Notes under the pieces: generated by a model
Databases searched by the model: none
Told to the model about the DNA's origin: nothing
The model's input: only the letters and a program-made list of their open reading frames with translations
Program-made: the position numbers and the translations under genes
Part shown: positions 1 through 7,962 of the stretch, in pieces
Position numbering within the stretch: the stretch's first letter is position 1
How the letters are laid out: every line of letters starts with the position of its first letter
NCBI GenBank assembly: GCA_964623265.1
Contig: CAZUTK010000062.1
Location: 1 to 16,319 of the forward strand
DNA: 16,319 nucleotides
From: CAZUTK01 sp964623265
Lineage (GTDB): Bacteria > Electryoneota > B3-LCP
Reading direction: 5' to 3'

Positions 1-20
1 GATTCAGCATCGAAGCATCC

Positions 21-704
21 CTATGGAACGGGTGATGGATTACGAGCTGCCGCGAGCTCATTCAAGATCTCCTGCGCCTTCGTTACGTAGGCGAATCCGA
101 AGGCGAGATTCAGCAAACTCGCCCGATGCATCTCTTCGTTGACGCTGCCGGTGCCGTCCGCTAAAAAAAAGATGTGGTAATCTCGGAAATACGCGTCTCT
201 TGCAGTGGATTCGCAGCAGAGATTCGTCATAATGCCGGTGATGACCAGATCGGTAATTCCCATGCAGCGCAGGACAATCTCCAGATCGGTATTATAAAAC
301 GCCGAGTAACGGTGCTTGTAGATGATCTTTTCGGATGGCTGTGGAGTGATCTCGTCATGGACCTGACTCGCTTCGCTGCCTTCCAGACACATTCCTTCCC
401 ACCACCATTTCATAATGCCTGCATCCCAGCCGTCCGGGTGATGCACATGGCAGGTGTAAATCACAGGCCGTCCGGCTGCTCGGAACGCCTCGATCAGCTT
501 TTTCAGATTCGGCAGAATCGCAGCGCCGCCGCAGGTGAAAGTGGGTGATTCAGGATCCAGAAAAAACTTCTGCATATCCACGACCAGCAATGCGGATTTC
601 TCTGTATTGAGCTTCATCTCATGCTGGTTGAATGGACGGATGGACTGGAGCCATTCTTCAGTCTTCGAGGCGAGAGTCGCCGATGTGACGTACGGATGAT
701 TCAT
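21..704 (-). CDS. isochorismatase-family cysteine hydrolase
   Basis: A 227-residue cytosolic hydrolase of the isochorismatase-like fold. The family's Asp-Lys-Cys triad is visible: D43 in VVDMQ, K130 in IIYKHRYSAF, and C163 in the TNLCCES motif that opens the nucleophile helix (TARDA follows). Family members cleave amide, ureido or enol-ether bonds through the Cys. The substrate cannot be told here, so it could be an amidase of the nicotinamidase, carbamoylsarcosine or ureidoacrylate type. The Trp-rich stretch around residues 93-103 (GWDAG, KWWWEG) probably lines the active site and is a useful subfamily marker. The start at 704 keeps a 30-residue N-terminal helix ahead of the first strand. 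M30 is an alternative start, and neither has a clear Shine-Dalgarno. It lies 100 bp downstream of glyA on the same strand, with no obvious terminator between them. There is no link to siderophore genes, so true isochorismatase activity is unlikely. Confidence 0.88.
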   Translation of the reverse strand: MNHPYVTSATLASKTEEWLQSIRPFNQHEMKLNTEKSALLVVDMQKFFLDPESPTFTCGGAAILPNLKKLIEAFRAAGRPVIYTCHVHHPDGWDAGIMKWWWEGMCLEGSEASQVHDEITPQPSEKIIYKHRYSAFYNTDLEIVLRCMGITDLVITGIMTNLCCESTARDAYFRDYHIFFLADGTGSVNEEMHRASLLNLAFGFAYVTKAQEILNELAAARNPSPVP

Positions 705-804
705 GCGATTTGGGAAAGGGAGGGTTTATTAGTTGATCAGAATAGAGGCATTTCAAATAAAGATAATCCGCTTTTTTACTCGAGATTTTGGAATACAACC
801 GACA

Positions 805-2094
805 TTATGCCCGCAGATCTTCGTAAATCAAGAAATCCTTGCAGAGCTCTTCGACCTGCGCTTTGACGGCGGTGATGTTCTTCTCGTCATCCACATGATG
901 AACGACGGATGAAATCCACTTTCCGATCCGCCGCATTTCCGCTTCCTTCATGCCGCGCGTAGTCAGCGCAGGCGTGCCGATGCGGATTCCGGACGTCACG
1001 AAGGGACTGCGGGTTTCGAATGGGACGGTATTCTTGTTGACGGTGATCCCCGCCTTTTCCAAAGCTTCTTCGGCGGCTTTGCCGGTGACATCCAGATTGC
1101 GCAAATCCACCAGGATCAGATGATTGTCCGTACCGCCGGATACCAAATTAAAACCTTCTTCCAACAGCGTTTCCGCCAGCGCCTTAGCATTCAATATAAT
1201 CTGCCGGGCATACGCCTTGAATTCGGGTTGAAGAGCTTCCTTGAAAGCAACCGCCTTGGCGGCGATTACGTGCATCAAAGGTCCTCCTTGGATTCCAGGG
1301 AAAGTCACGGAATCAATCGCTTCCGTGACCGTCTTCGGTTTGGGCATTCCGGAGAGCAGGATTTCGCCGCCTTTGTAATCGGATAGAATCAATCCTGCGC
1401 GCGGACCGCGCAGCGTCTTATGAGTCGTCGAAGTGACGGCATGGCAGTAAGGAATGGGCGATGGATGTTGATCCGCCGCCACCAGACCTGCGATGTGAGC
1501 GATGTCGGCGACCAGATACGCTCCGACTTCATCCGCGATTTCGCGGAAACGCGCAAAATCAATGATGCGGGGATATGCGGATGCGCCGGTCATAATCATT
1601 TTCGGCTTGTGTTCAAGAGCCAGCCGCCGAACTTCGTCAAAATCTATTCTGCCGGTCTTCTCCCCTACGCCATAGGGGATGATCCGATAAAGCCTGCCGG
1701 AAAAATTCACTGGGCTGCCGTGCGTCAGATGCCCCCCATGCGATAGATTCTGTCCCATAACGACATCTCCGGGCTGCAGCAGCGCCATATACACCGCCAT
1801 ATTCGCTTGCGAACCTGCGTGCGGCTGCACGTTCGCCCAAGAACATTTGAAGAGCTGCTTGGCTCGCTCCTGAGCCAGCTCTTCAGCTTGATCCACCCAA
1901 TGGCAGCCTCCGTAATAGCGCTTGTGCGGATATCCTTCCGCATATTTATTCGTTAAAACGGAGCCCATGGCTTCGAGCACGGCGCGCGACGTGAAGTTTT
2001 CCGAAGCGATCATTTCAAGCGTGTAGCTCTGCCTGTCTATTTCACCCTGGATAATCTCTTTGATCTGTGGATCAACGTTGCTCAACGGCTGCAT
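805..2094 (-). CDS. glyA: serine hydroxymethyltransferase
   Basis: A 429-residue PLP enzyme that interconverts serine plus tetrahydrofolate with glycine plus 5,10-methylene-THF, the main cellular source of one-carbon units. The PLP Schiff-base lysine is K226 in TSTTHKTLRGPRAG. The cofactor-binding D197 and stacking H200 lie in VADIAHIAG, and the carboxylate-binding Arg lies in GIRIGTPALTTRG near residue 371. The substrate-binding SENF motif is at 31-34, and the YAEGYP and YYGG stretches at 51-63 are conserved. Length is normal for bacterial GlyA (about 415-430). The start is supported by a GGAG Shine-Dalgarno five bases upstream. It follows rpiB by 114 bp on the same strand, a pairing seen in several bacterial phyla. 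Nothing is truncated or unusual. Confidence 0.98.
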   Translation of the reverse strand: MQPLSNVDPQIKEIIQGEIDRQSYTLEMIASENFTSRAVLEAMGSVLTNKYAEGYPHKRYYGGCHWVDQAEELAQERAKQLFKCSWANVQPHAGSQANMAVYMALLQPGDVVMGQNLSHGGHLTHGSPVNFSGRLYRIIPYGVGEKTGRIDFDEVRRLALEHKPKMIMTGASAYPRIIDFARFREIADEVGAYLVADIAHIAGLVAADQHPSPIPYCHAVTSTTHKTLRGPRAGLILSDYKGGEILLSGMPKPKTVTEAIDSVTFPGIQGGPLMHVIAAKAVAFKEALQPEFKAYARQIILNAKALAETLLEEGFNLVSGGTDNHLILVDLRNLDVTGKAAEEALEKAGITVNKNTVPFETRSPFVTSGIRIGTPALTTRGMKEAEMRRIGKWISSVVHHVDDEKNITAVKAQVEELCKDFLIYEDLRA

Positions 2095-2208
2095 AATAAC
2101 TCCGGATATTTCATTCCTTCGCGATCATGACGACGCTTTGAGAAGATCTACGTATAAGATGTGATTATTGAGTTAAACGATGTTGATCAATTTGCAGTCA
2201 CCGCACGG

Positions 2209-2649
2209 CTAAGGATCGCCGCATTCTCTGATTTTATCCACGCGCCGCTGGTGCCTTCCCCCGTCGAAAGGTGTTTTCAGCCAGATGTCAACAATCTGCA
2301 AAGCGAGATCGGGATCGAGAAGACGCGCGCCCAGAGTCAACACGTTGGCGTCATTGTGGCGGCGGCTCATGACCGCATATTCCGGGTTGGCGCAAAGAGA
2401 TGCTCGCACACCGCGGACCTTATTCGCAACGATGCTCATACCGATGCCTGACCCACAGATCAGCACGGCGCGATCGGCGACCCCATCCGCTACATCCCGG
2501 GCGGCAAGAATTCCGTAATCAGGATAATCCACCGATTCTTCGCTGTAACAACCCCGATCCAGAATTTGATGACCGGCAGCGGCAAGCGCCTGTTTGATCC
2601 GCTCTTTCAGAGAAAAACCGGCGTGATCCGCTGCAATGGAGATTTTCAT
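2209..2649 (-). CDS. rpiB: ribose-5-phosphate isomerase B
   Basis: A 146-residue RpiB/LacAB-family isomerase converting ribose 5-phosphate and ribulose 5-phosphate in the pentose phosphate pathway. It starts with the family signature ISIAADHAG (D8, H9). The catalytic base C65 sits in the CGSGIGMSI anion-hole loop, H98 in SRRHNDANVL, and the phosphate-binding FDGGRHQRRV is at 128-137. A Cys at position 65 together with the HND motif favours true RpiB over LacA/LacB subunits. The gene starts 10 bp after the TPR lipoprotein gene ends, and the AGGGTG spanning that gene's stop may serve as a distant ribosome-binding site. It is therefore probably co-transcribed from upstream. The protein is cytosolic and of normal length. 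Confidence 0.96.
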   Translation of the reverse strand: MKISIAADHAGFSLKERIKQALAAAGHQILDRGCYSEESVDYPDYGILAARDVADGVADRAVLICGSGIGMSIVANKVRGVRASLCANPEYAVMSRRHNDANVLTLGARLLDPDLALQIVDIWLKTPFDGGRHQRRVDKIRECGDP

Positions 2650-2659
2650 TTTGCGGGTT

Positions 2660-3976
2660 TCACCCTGAGAACTGGTTCATATAAGTTTCGATGTACTTGA
2701 CTTCCGGCCAATCCGGTTGTATCCAGTCGTATCCACCGTCCTTGTTGGGGTTGTAATCCTTCGGATGCATGAACCAATCCGCTTTCTCAGGGATCAGCTG
2801 AGAATCCTTCAAATACGTCATACGGGTATCCGCATCCTTCATCACGCGGAAATCGCCGGTATTCTTCGCTTCGCGATACAAGCCGTAGGCGATCAGATAG
2901 ACCAGCTTGTCGTAATAAGTCAGCGGTTTGTCCTTTGTTCTGCGGTCCGCTGCGGCTTCGTAAACCGCCGCCAGTGCGGTATAACCCATCCCGTTCTTCG
3001 CGTCTGTGCTGACAGCTCGGCGGCCATAGCTGCGAGCCTGCGGGAAATCATTTAACAAACGGTAACAATTGCACATTTCCACCATAACAGAGGCGTTGTT
3101 CGGATTGATCCGCAAAATCTTTGAGTAAGCATCCAGAGCCGCGGAGTAGTTGCGCAGATTCTGATTCACATTACCCAGCGACTCCAGGGCTCGAACGTTG
3201 TCCGGTTGCTCCCGAACAATTCCCTGCAGAAGTCCGATCGCTTGATCGTTCTGACCGTTGTCTATATAGGCTCTCGAGAGTTCGAATTTCTTCTCCAGAT
3301 CATCCGGGAAGAGAGCGACTGCTTCTTCCAGTGATTTGATATACTGATCCATCGAGAGGTTCCGCTTCTTCAGGTTGACCAGAATCTCAGCGACTTCTTT
3401 ATTTTCCGGCTGCGCCGCGAGGATTTTTTCGTAAAGATCAATCGCTTCCAACGGTCTGCCGACCCGGGTGTATAGCTCCGCCAGCGAAAGCTTATAATCC
3501 AGATTCTCCGGATCGTTGGGAACAGCCGCTTCAAAGTGCACGACGGAGCTGTCCAACAGACCCTGAATCTTGAAGATGTGTCCCAGGCTGGCGTGCAGAT
3601 AGGCGTCATTGGGAAACGCGAAGATCCCTTCCTGATAAATGGTTTTCACGGAATCCGCCGGCGAACCCAATTCGATCAAACACTGCGCCCATTTGGCGTA
3701 GTCGTTGAAGACGTGATCCGTATCCTTGACGGCAAGTTCGTTGTAGTATTTCGCGGCTTCAGCCCAAGATTTATTGTTGTAATGGGAATAGGCGAAAGAC
3801 CGGATGATTTTTAATTCTCTGAGATTCGCCTCCTTCAACGAATCTTCCAACGCCTTTTGCTGTTCCGGCGTCAGTTGCGCCCCTTCTTGTACGCCGGGCG
3901 GCGGGGCACATCCGAAACCGAATCCAAGAACGAAAACAATCCATGATATGACGATGATGATTGAAGCGAATTTCAT
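2660..3976 (-). CDS. TPR-repeat lipoprotein
   Basis: A 438-residue protein with a hydrophobic signal segment (residues 4-19) ending at C23 in GFGC. This is a weak lipobox because the -3 residue is Gly, so it is probably but not certainly lipidated. From about residue 40 to 340 it is built of eight or nine tetratricopeptide repeats, seen as repeated A-x-x-x-Y and E-x-P-x-N/D-P-E-N patterns spaced by about 34 residues. The C-terminal 100 residues are not TPR. They are rich in Tyr, Trp and Pro and contain WFMHP and DWIQPDWPEV stretches. I chose the second in-frame Met because AAGGGGAG lies just upstream of it and the signal peptide begins there. The longer form starting at 4000 adds only MGHAKGRI. 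TPR lipoproteins usually scaffold envelope complexes, and the neighbours (a barrel and a DNRLRE lipoprotein) point the same way. The exact role is unknown. Confidence 0.88.
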   Translation of the reverse strand: MKFASIIIVISWIVFVLGFGFGCAPPPGVQEGAQLTPEQQKALEDSLKEANLRELKIIRSFAYSHYNNKSWAEAAKYYNELAVKDTDHVFNDYAKWAQCLIELGSPADSVKTIYQEGIFAFPNDAYLHASLGHIFKIQGLLDSSVVHFEAAVPNDPENLDYKLSLAELYTRVGRPLEAIDLYEKILAAQPENKEVAEILVNLKKRNLSMDQYIKSLEEAVALFPDDLEKKFELSRAYIDNGQNDQAIGLLQGIVREQPDNVRALESLGNVNQNLRNYSAALDAYSKILRINPNNASVMVEMCNCYRLLNDFPQARSYGRRAVSTDAKNGMGYTALAAVYEAAADRRTKDKPLTYYDKLVYLIAYGLYREAKNTGDFRVMKDADTRMTYLKDSQLIPEKADWFMHPKDYNPNKDGGYDWIQPDWPEVKYIETYMNQFSG

Positions 3977-4039
3977 GATTCTCCCCTTCGCATGCCCCAA
4001 TCGGGGTCGCTATCTCTACCTTTATCTCGACTGTTGTTC

Positions 4040-5272
4040 CTATTCCATCCAGGGCGGTTTCGCTCGTTGAAACCAAGTCTCGCCGAGATTCAATCCCAAA
4101 CGGAATTTGTAAATGAGCTCCTGACCGCCGTTTTCGCTCAGGTTCCCCCTCTGTGTGATCTCCAGAGAAAAATCAAATCGGTCGCGCGCCTCGTGAAAAG
4201 GATAGCTCCAGCCCAGAGTCAACGTATAAGCGTGCAGAACGCTGTTCTCCGAGAGGATGTAGTCCGACGCCCAGCCGGCGCCCAGGCGATACGTCAAACG
4301 TTTGAAGAAGCGATCCGCGTCCCACGAACCAGGTTCCCATTCCATCCCCCCCCCTAGCGAATACGCGTCGCGGTAGCCGGAAGGCCCGGAAGGCAAATCC
4401 GCCGCCTCAAGACTGCCCCAAGGTGCATAAAGCGCCGACGCGGAAGACAACCAGCGCGGCGAGATCCGATAGGAGAAGCCGAATCCAATCTGCGTCGGCA
4501 ACCGATACTCTCTTTCCGACGCAATGGTGGAATCTTCGTTGGTATAGGAAAAAGTCTGATCCAGATGAATGGGGCTTTCCGGTTGGTAGAGGAAACCCAG
4601 GGTCAAATCCGGTACGGGCAGCCATCGAATTCCGAAAGCGCCTGTAAAAGAGCTCCACTGTTTGGATGTAACAAACTCGGCATCCAGATATCCGCTCGCA
4701 TCGAAGTAACTGCCCCGCACTTCCTCTACTTCACCCCAGAGAAAATAAGCGCTCCCACCGACACTCAGCCGGGGATGAACAGACCAGGCGAGGTTCAATG
4801 CAGCGCGCGATAACCCACCCGTCCCCTGATAGCTCTCGAAATACGGCACTCCGCTCAAGTCCCCACTCCACCCGTACTTAAAGTCAACTCTTGAGAAAGG
4901 CGAAAATAGTCCGGCAATAATCAAGCCTTTTTTCAGCGGAAAACCGATCCCGAAGTACTCGACCTGCCCCCAGTCATCCAGATCGCTGGCGTGATGGTCG
5001 CGCATATCATGCCGCGCCAGAAATCCGCCGATGGCGATTCGTGTTCGCCTCAAGTCTGAAAGCAGCGCCGGATTGGAAAAATTCAAAGTCGAAGAATCCG
5101 ACAACGCCAGACCCGCGTTGCCCATGCCCACGGCGCGGGAAGAGGAAAAATTTTCCAATACGCCGTATCCCAATCCCGAAAAGATCGAGCCGGAAGCCGC
5201 AGCTTCCAGGAAATCAAAAAGAAACAAAGTAAGAAGGATTGCAAGCACCGACAGGATGATGCGCGATTTCAC
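4040..5272 (-). CDS. outer-membrane beta-barrel protein (PorV/FadL-like)
   Basis: A 410-residue predicted outer-membrane barrel. Residues 1-25 are a signal peptide with likely cleavage after LEAAA. The mature N-terminus carries SRAVGMGNAGLALSD followed by NFSNPALL, the hallmark of PorV, UPF0164 and OMPP1/FadL-type barrels of the FCB group. The rest alternates aromatic/hydrophobic with polar residues in strand-like stretches. It ends in KPPWME, not in the terminal Phe of classical porins, so a short tail follows the last strand. The start is GTG, and the GTGA overlaps the stop of the DNRLRE lipoprotein gene, so the pair is translationally coupled. The G-run encoding that gene's last glycines gives the Shine-Dalgarno. 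A nine-G run lies at codons 305-307. Function is inferred only as transport or surface-protein anchoring. PorV-type proteins serve T9SS, and a T9SS substrate lies nearby. Confidence 0.85.
   Translation of the reverse strand: MKSRIILSVLAILLTLFLFDFLEAAASGSIFSGLGYGVLENFSSSRAVGMGNAGLALSDSSTLNFSNPALLSDLRRTRIAIGGFLARHDMRDHHASDLDDWGQVEYFGIGFPLKKGLIIAGLFSPFSRVDFKYGWSGDLSGVPYFESYQGTGGLSRAALNLAWSVHPRLSVGGSAYFLWGEVEEVRGSYFDASGYLDAEFVTSKQWSSFTGAFGIRWLPVPDLTLGFLYQPESPIHLDQTFSYTNEDSTIASEREYRLPTQIGFGFSYRISPRWLSSASALYAPWGSLEAADLPSGPSGYRDAYSLGGGMEWEPGSWDADRFFKRLTYRLGAGWASDYILSENSVLHAYTLTLGWSYPFHEARDRFDFSLEITQRGNLSENGGQELIYKFRLGLNLGETWFQRAKPPWME
4346..4354 (-). repeat. poly-G tract of nine inside barrel gene
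   Basis: There are nine C bases on the plus strand, read as GGG GGG GGG on the coding strand. They encode three glycines just before MEWEPG, at about residues 305-307 of 410 in the outer-membrane protein. This is the longest G/C homopolymer in the window. The frame is open as given. Gain or loss of one base would truncate the last quarter of the barrel. Confidence 0.9.
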
Positions 5273-6504
5273 GGTCCCCCCACAAGATAGACCAGGCGCA
5301 AATAAGGACGCAGGGAATCCGGTGCGCTTGTGCCGTAGAATACCGTCCTGGAAAGATCGTAGAATTCGTTCGTTGACTTGATCATCACCCCATGATTCGT
5401 CCCCGGATTTCGGATCCAGTCGTACGCTATATTGGTGAGATTCAATGTCAAACGTGCCGATGTCGAATTGTAGCTCGCGATGACCGGCGAAGTCGCCTGA
5501 GTGGATGCGTTTTCCGGATCACCTATCCAGGAAGTATCCACCATCGCAAGATAAAACGCACTGCTGATCTTGCCCAAATTCGCCGCATTCGTCGTATCCG
5601 CATGAAGGACAATTTCCGCGCGTTGAACCGCGACACCATAAGCAGGCAAGAGATTTTCCAGATCAAACAAAAGAAAACTGCGATAGGCGGCACCATTGCC
5701 TAAATATAATTGAGCTGGATCCGGACTGCCGAAGTCGTTCGCGATCCAGGCATCCGCGCCGGCATACAGAAAAAGCATAGTGTCCGTCTGGGCGTATCCT
5801 CCTGGTTCCGTCGTATCCGCATCGAAAACCTTCACATACATCTCCAGTTTGGGTCGAAGCAGCACGGAACCGTTTTCCGCCGACGCGAATCTCGTCATGA
5901 AATCAATGCTCTTATCCGACAACAGATAGATTCCGTTGTTGAAATGCAGCGTCTTGCCGCCGGAACCTGCGGAAACCCAGGCGTGCAACAGACTATCCGG
6001 GGCAGGGAGCTGAAAGGAGACGCTGTCGCTGTCGGACGCGGCAGAGGAAACCAGAAACTGAGCGATGGGATCACCGAGTTGCAGCGAATCCAGATTATCC
6101 CAGGTTACGCCGATCTCATTCCAAGTCTGTCCGCGATTGACGCAATAGATGGAGACAGTCTGTTCGCCTCCAACATTGGAAATCAGGGAATCTACAAATA
6201 GTTTGATTACGAGTGAGTCGGCCTGGAAGCTGTCCGGCAGAGAGCTGTAGGGATTGAACTTCAATAGTGCATCCGCATCGTAGCCTTGCGTGTGACCGAG
6301 ATACAAAAACGGACTGGATCCGGTCGTGACGGAGGTGGAGAAAAAATTCGTCGCGGAAGGATAAAGCAGCATCTCTTGCGGAAATACGTCATTCAAGCCG
6401 GGCGCCAGATCCGAACCCACCGCCGAATCCTTCTGAGCGCATCCGGAAAGAACACCGAGAGACAGCCACAGCATCAAGCCCGCAGCGCTGAAAAGCCTTT
6501 TCAC
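5269..6504 (-). CDS. DNRLRE-like surface lipoprotein
   Basis: A 411-residue lipoprotein. The signal peptide ends in an ideal lipobox, LSGC, with C22 as the lipidated residue. Two related beta-sandwich halves follow. The first (about 90-215) has VIKLFVDS, then GQTWNEIGVTWDNL and a HAW/HFNNGIYLLS stretch. The second (about 275-405) has AEIVLHADTT, then DWIRNPGTNHGVMIKS and LRPYLRLVYL. These match the pattern of DNRLRE domains, which occur in secreted and surface proteins of many bacteria. It starts with GTG, supported by GGAG eight bases upstream. Its stop overlaps the GTG start of the barrel gene, and the C-terminal VGGP codons supply that gene's Shine-Dalgarno. A weak TTGATT-17-TAACTT promoter match lies upstream in the 89-bp gap (6527-6555). 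It is probably an outer-membrane-anchored partner of the barrel protein. No enzymatic motif is seen. Confidence 0.8.
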   Translation of the reverse strand: MKRLFSAAGLMLWLSLGVLSGCAQKDSAVGSDLAPGLNDVFPQEMLLYPSATNFFSTSVTTGSSPFLYLGHTQGYDADALLKFNPYSSLPDSFQADSLVIKLFVDSLISNVGGEQTVSIYCVNRGQTWNEIGVTWDNLDSLQLGDPIAQFLVSSAASDSDSVSFQLPAPDSLLHAWVSAGSGGKTLHFNNGIYLLSDKSIDFMTRFASAENGSVLLRPKLEMYVKVFDADTTEPGGYAQTDTMLFLYAGADAWIANDFGSPDPAQLYLGNGAAYRSFLLFDLENLLPAYGVAVQRAEIVLHADTTNAANLGKISSAFYLAMVDTSWIGDPENASTQATSPVIASYNSTSARLTLNLTNIAYDWIRNPGTNHGVMIKSTNEFYDLSRTVFYGTSAPDSLRPYLRLVYLVGGP

Positions 6505-6593
6505 CTGCGATTCTCCATAAAGTAATAAGTTACATCAAACGGTCGTTACAATCAAGCAATAAGTGATGGAACCGCGATCAAGCGAGAATTCCT

Positions 6594-7574
6594 TTAACGG
6601 ATCGGCAGCAGACGACCGCACTGCAGGCATATGTTACCCTTCAATTTGACCTTGCGGATCTGATAGCCGGACCTGGCGATCAAAAGCGCACCGCAGTCCG
6701 GACAAAGAGTATCCGCACCGCTCTCTCCCGCAATATTACCCAGATAGACGAACTTCAGTTCCCGCCGGGCGATTTCTAAAGCTTTAAAGAGAAATTCCGC
6801 GGACGTCGGCGGTTCATGGTAGCGGTAATGAGGAAAATACCTGGATAAATGCAGCGGCAGTTCGGGATCCACGGAAGCAATCCACCGCGCAACTTCGCGA
6901 ACGGATTCCTCTTTATCATTCCATCCGGTCACCACAAGATGCGCGATTTCGATGTGAACGCCGGCTTCATGTGCGATTTTGATCGTATTCTTGACGGGAT
7001 TAACAGAAGCCTTGCAGAGCCGCCGGTAAAATTCGTCCGTCATAGACTTTAAATCAATGTTCATCGCATCCACGTACGGCAGCAGCTTCCGCAGCGGCGC
7101 TTCTTCGATGAAGCCATTGGTGACGAGCACCACCGCGTAGCCCTTATTGCGAAGCTGCGGAGCCGCGTCTAGGACGTACTCATACCACATCAGCGGTTCG
7201 GAATAGGTGAACGCCACGCCGATGGAATCCCGAGCGCCGGCGATGCGGACCAATTCATTCACCTCCAGTCGCCGAGTCGGCACTTCTCCCTGAGATATTT
7301 CGCAGTTTTGGCAAAACAGACACTGGAGATTGCATCCGTTAGCACCCACAGAGAGGATCACACTTCCCGGACGAAAATGATAAAGCGGCTTCTTCTCGAT
7401 GGGATCCAGAGCCAGAGAGGCGACCTCCGCGTAATTCAAAGCCACCAGCTTATCCCCCATCCGCTGCCGTTGTCGGCAGACTCCCTTTTGCTCCCCACGC
7501 AGACGGCAGCGATGCGGGCAGATCTCACAGACCAGCTTCCCCGCCTCTTCATGATAGAATTCCACTTCGCGCAT
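6594..7574 (-). CDS. amrS: AmmeMemoRadiSam-type radical SAM enzyme
   Basis: A 326-residue radical SAM protein related to pyruvate formate-lyase activating enzymes. The [4Fe-4S] motif CNLQCLFC (C81, C85, C88) is followed by QNCEISQ, characteristic of the AmrS family. Ahead of it lies a Cys cluster, CEICPHRC with VCR (C16, C19, C23, C33). The conserved DPIEKKPLYHF follows, and a C-terminal zinc ribbon of two CxxC pairs closes the protein. The family is named for co-occurrence with AMMECR1 and Memo proteins, but neither is in this window. Its reaction is not assigned here. I start at 7574 because MREVEFY matches the usual family N-terminus. The longer reading from 7637 adds 21 residues and would begin upstream of a TATAAT box at 7627-7632. 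Neither start has a Shine-Dalgarno. The oxygen-sensitive cluster suggests anaerobic or microaerobic use. Confidence 0.9.
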   Translation of the reverse strand: MREVEFYHEEAGKLVCEICPHRCRLRGEQKGVCRQRQRMGDKLVALNYAEVASLALDPIEKKPLYHFRPGSVILSVGANGCNLQCLFCQNCEISQGEVPTRRLEVNELVRIAGARDSIGVAFTYSEPLMWYEYVLDAAPQLRNKGYAVVLVTNGFIEEAPLRKLLPYVDAMNIDLKSMTDEFYRRLCKASVNPVKNTIKIAHEAGVHIEIAHLVVTGWNDKEESVREVARWIASVDPELPLHLSRYFPHYRYHEPPTSAEFLFKALEIARRELKFVYLGNIAGESGADTLCPDCGALLIARSGYQIRKVKLKGNICLQCGRLLPIR

Positions 7575-7626
7575 TTTATTCAAAAAGTTAAACCCGATTT
7601 CATGCTGCCTATACAAGGATTTCAAT

Positions 7627-7632
7627 ATTATA
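7627..7632 (-). promoter_or_regulatory. possible -10 box for amrS
   Basis: The minus strand reads TATAAT, a perfect sigma70-type -10 hexamer, 53 bases upstream of the preferred amrS start. No good -35 hexamer sits 16-18 bases further upstream, and the area is AT-rich, so chance is a real alternative. If used, transcription would start near 7620 and exclude the longer amrS start at 7637. Confidence 0.35.
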
Positions 7633-7700
7633 AACATTCATATTGAAAATCGTTTCCGTTTTACTGATGTTTCTTTAAATATTAAAAAAACAAATTGGTT

Positions 7701-7729
7701 TTAACGGATTATCTCTAGCATTGTATATT
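7701..7729 (+). promoter_or_regulatory. putative promoter of intergenic transcript
   Basis: TTAACG (7701-7706), a 17-base spacer, then TATATT (7724-7729). The -10 and its flanking G repeat the TATATTG of the stronger promoter at 8071-8099. The -35 matches consensus at four of six bases. It points toward a region with no annotated gene that ends in an intrinsic terminator. Confidence 0.4.
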
Positions 7730-7735
7730 GATAAT

Positions 7736-7962
7736 TTTATACTTATAAGGAATACATTTCTTTACTTCCATCCTAAGGATACATCGCATGACAAGTAAAC
7801 AATCTTTCTTAAAGCGATGAGGTGATGAAAACGCTGTATCAAAATAATCAAGAAATAACTTGCTTGATCTACATTCATGTTTTATTTTTATAGCGTGGTT
7901 GATTCACGCGGCATTTCCCAGGTAGTCCCCTCGTCAGGGTGGTCTGGCGAGGGGATTCTTTT
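7736..7962 (+). ncRNA. putative structured small transcript
   Basis: The span runs from the predicted start of the 7701-7729 promoter to the end of the intrinsic terminator. No plus-strand gene of normal size lies here, yet the terminator needs a transcript to act on. Complementary segments that could fold are GATACA (7778-7783) with TGTATC (7835-7840), enclosing CATCGC with GCGATG (7782-7787, 7814-7819). Others are ATCAAG with CTTGAT (7847-7852, 7863-7868) and GCGTG with CACGC (7893-7909). Two tiny ORFs are also present: 10 codons at 7788-7820 after an AAGGA, and 22 codons at 7825-7893 abutting GAGGTG. The region could thus be a small RNA or a peptide message. It resembles no RNA class I can name. 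Confidence 0.35.

Noticed and set aside
705..804. Terminator or promoter between glyA and the cysteine hydrolase
   Set aside because: The 100-bp gap has AT-rich stretches but no stable hairpin with a T-run and no hexamer pair with good spacing.
2095..2208. Promoter or glycine/THF riboswitch ahead of glyA
   Set aside because: TTGATC and TATACG-like hexamers occur on the minus strand but with poor match or spacing, and no riboswitch motif is recognisable in 114 bp.
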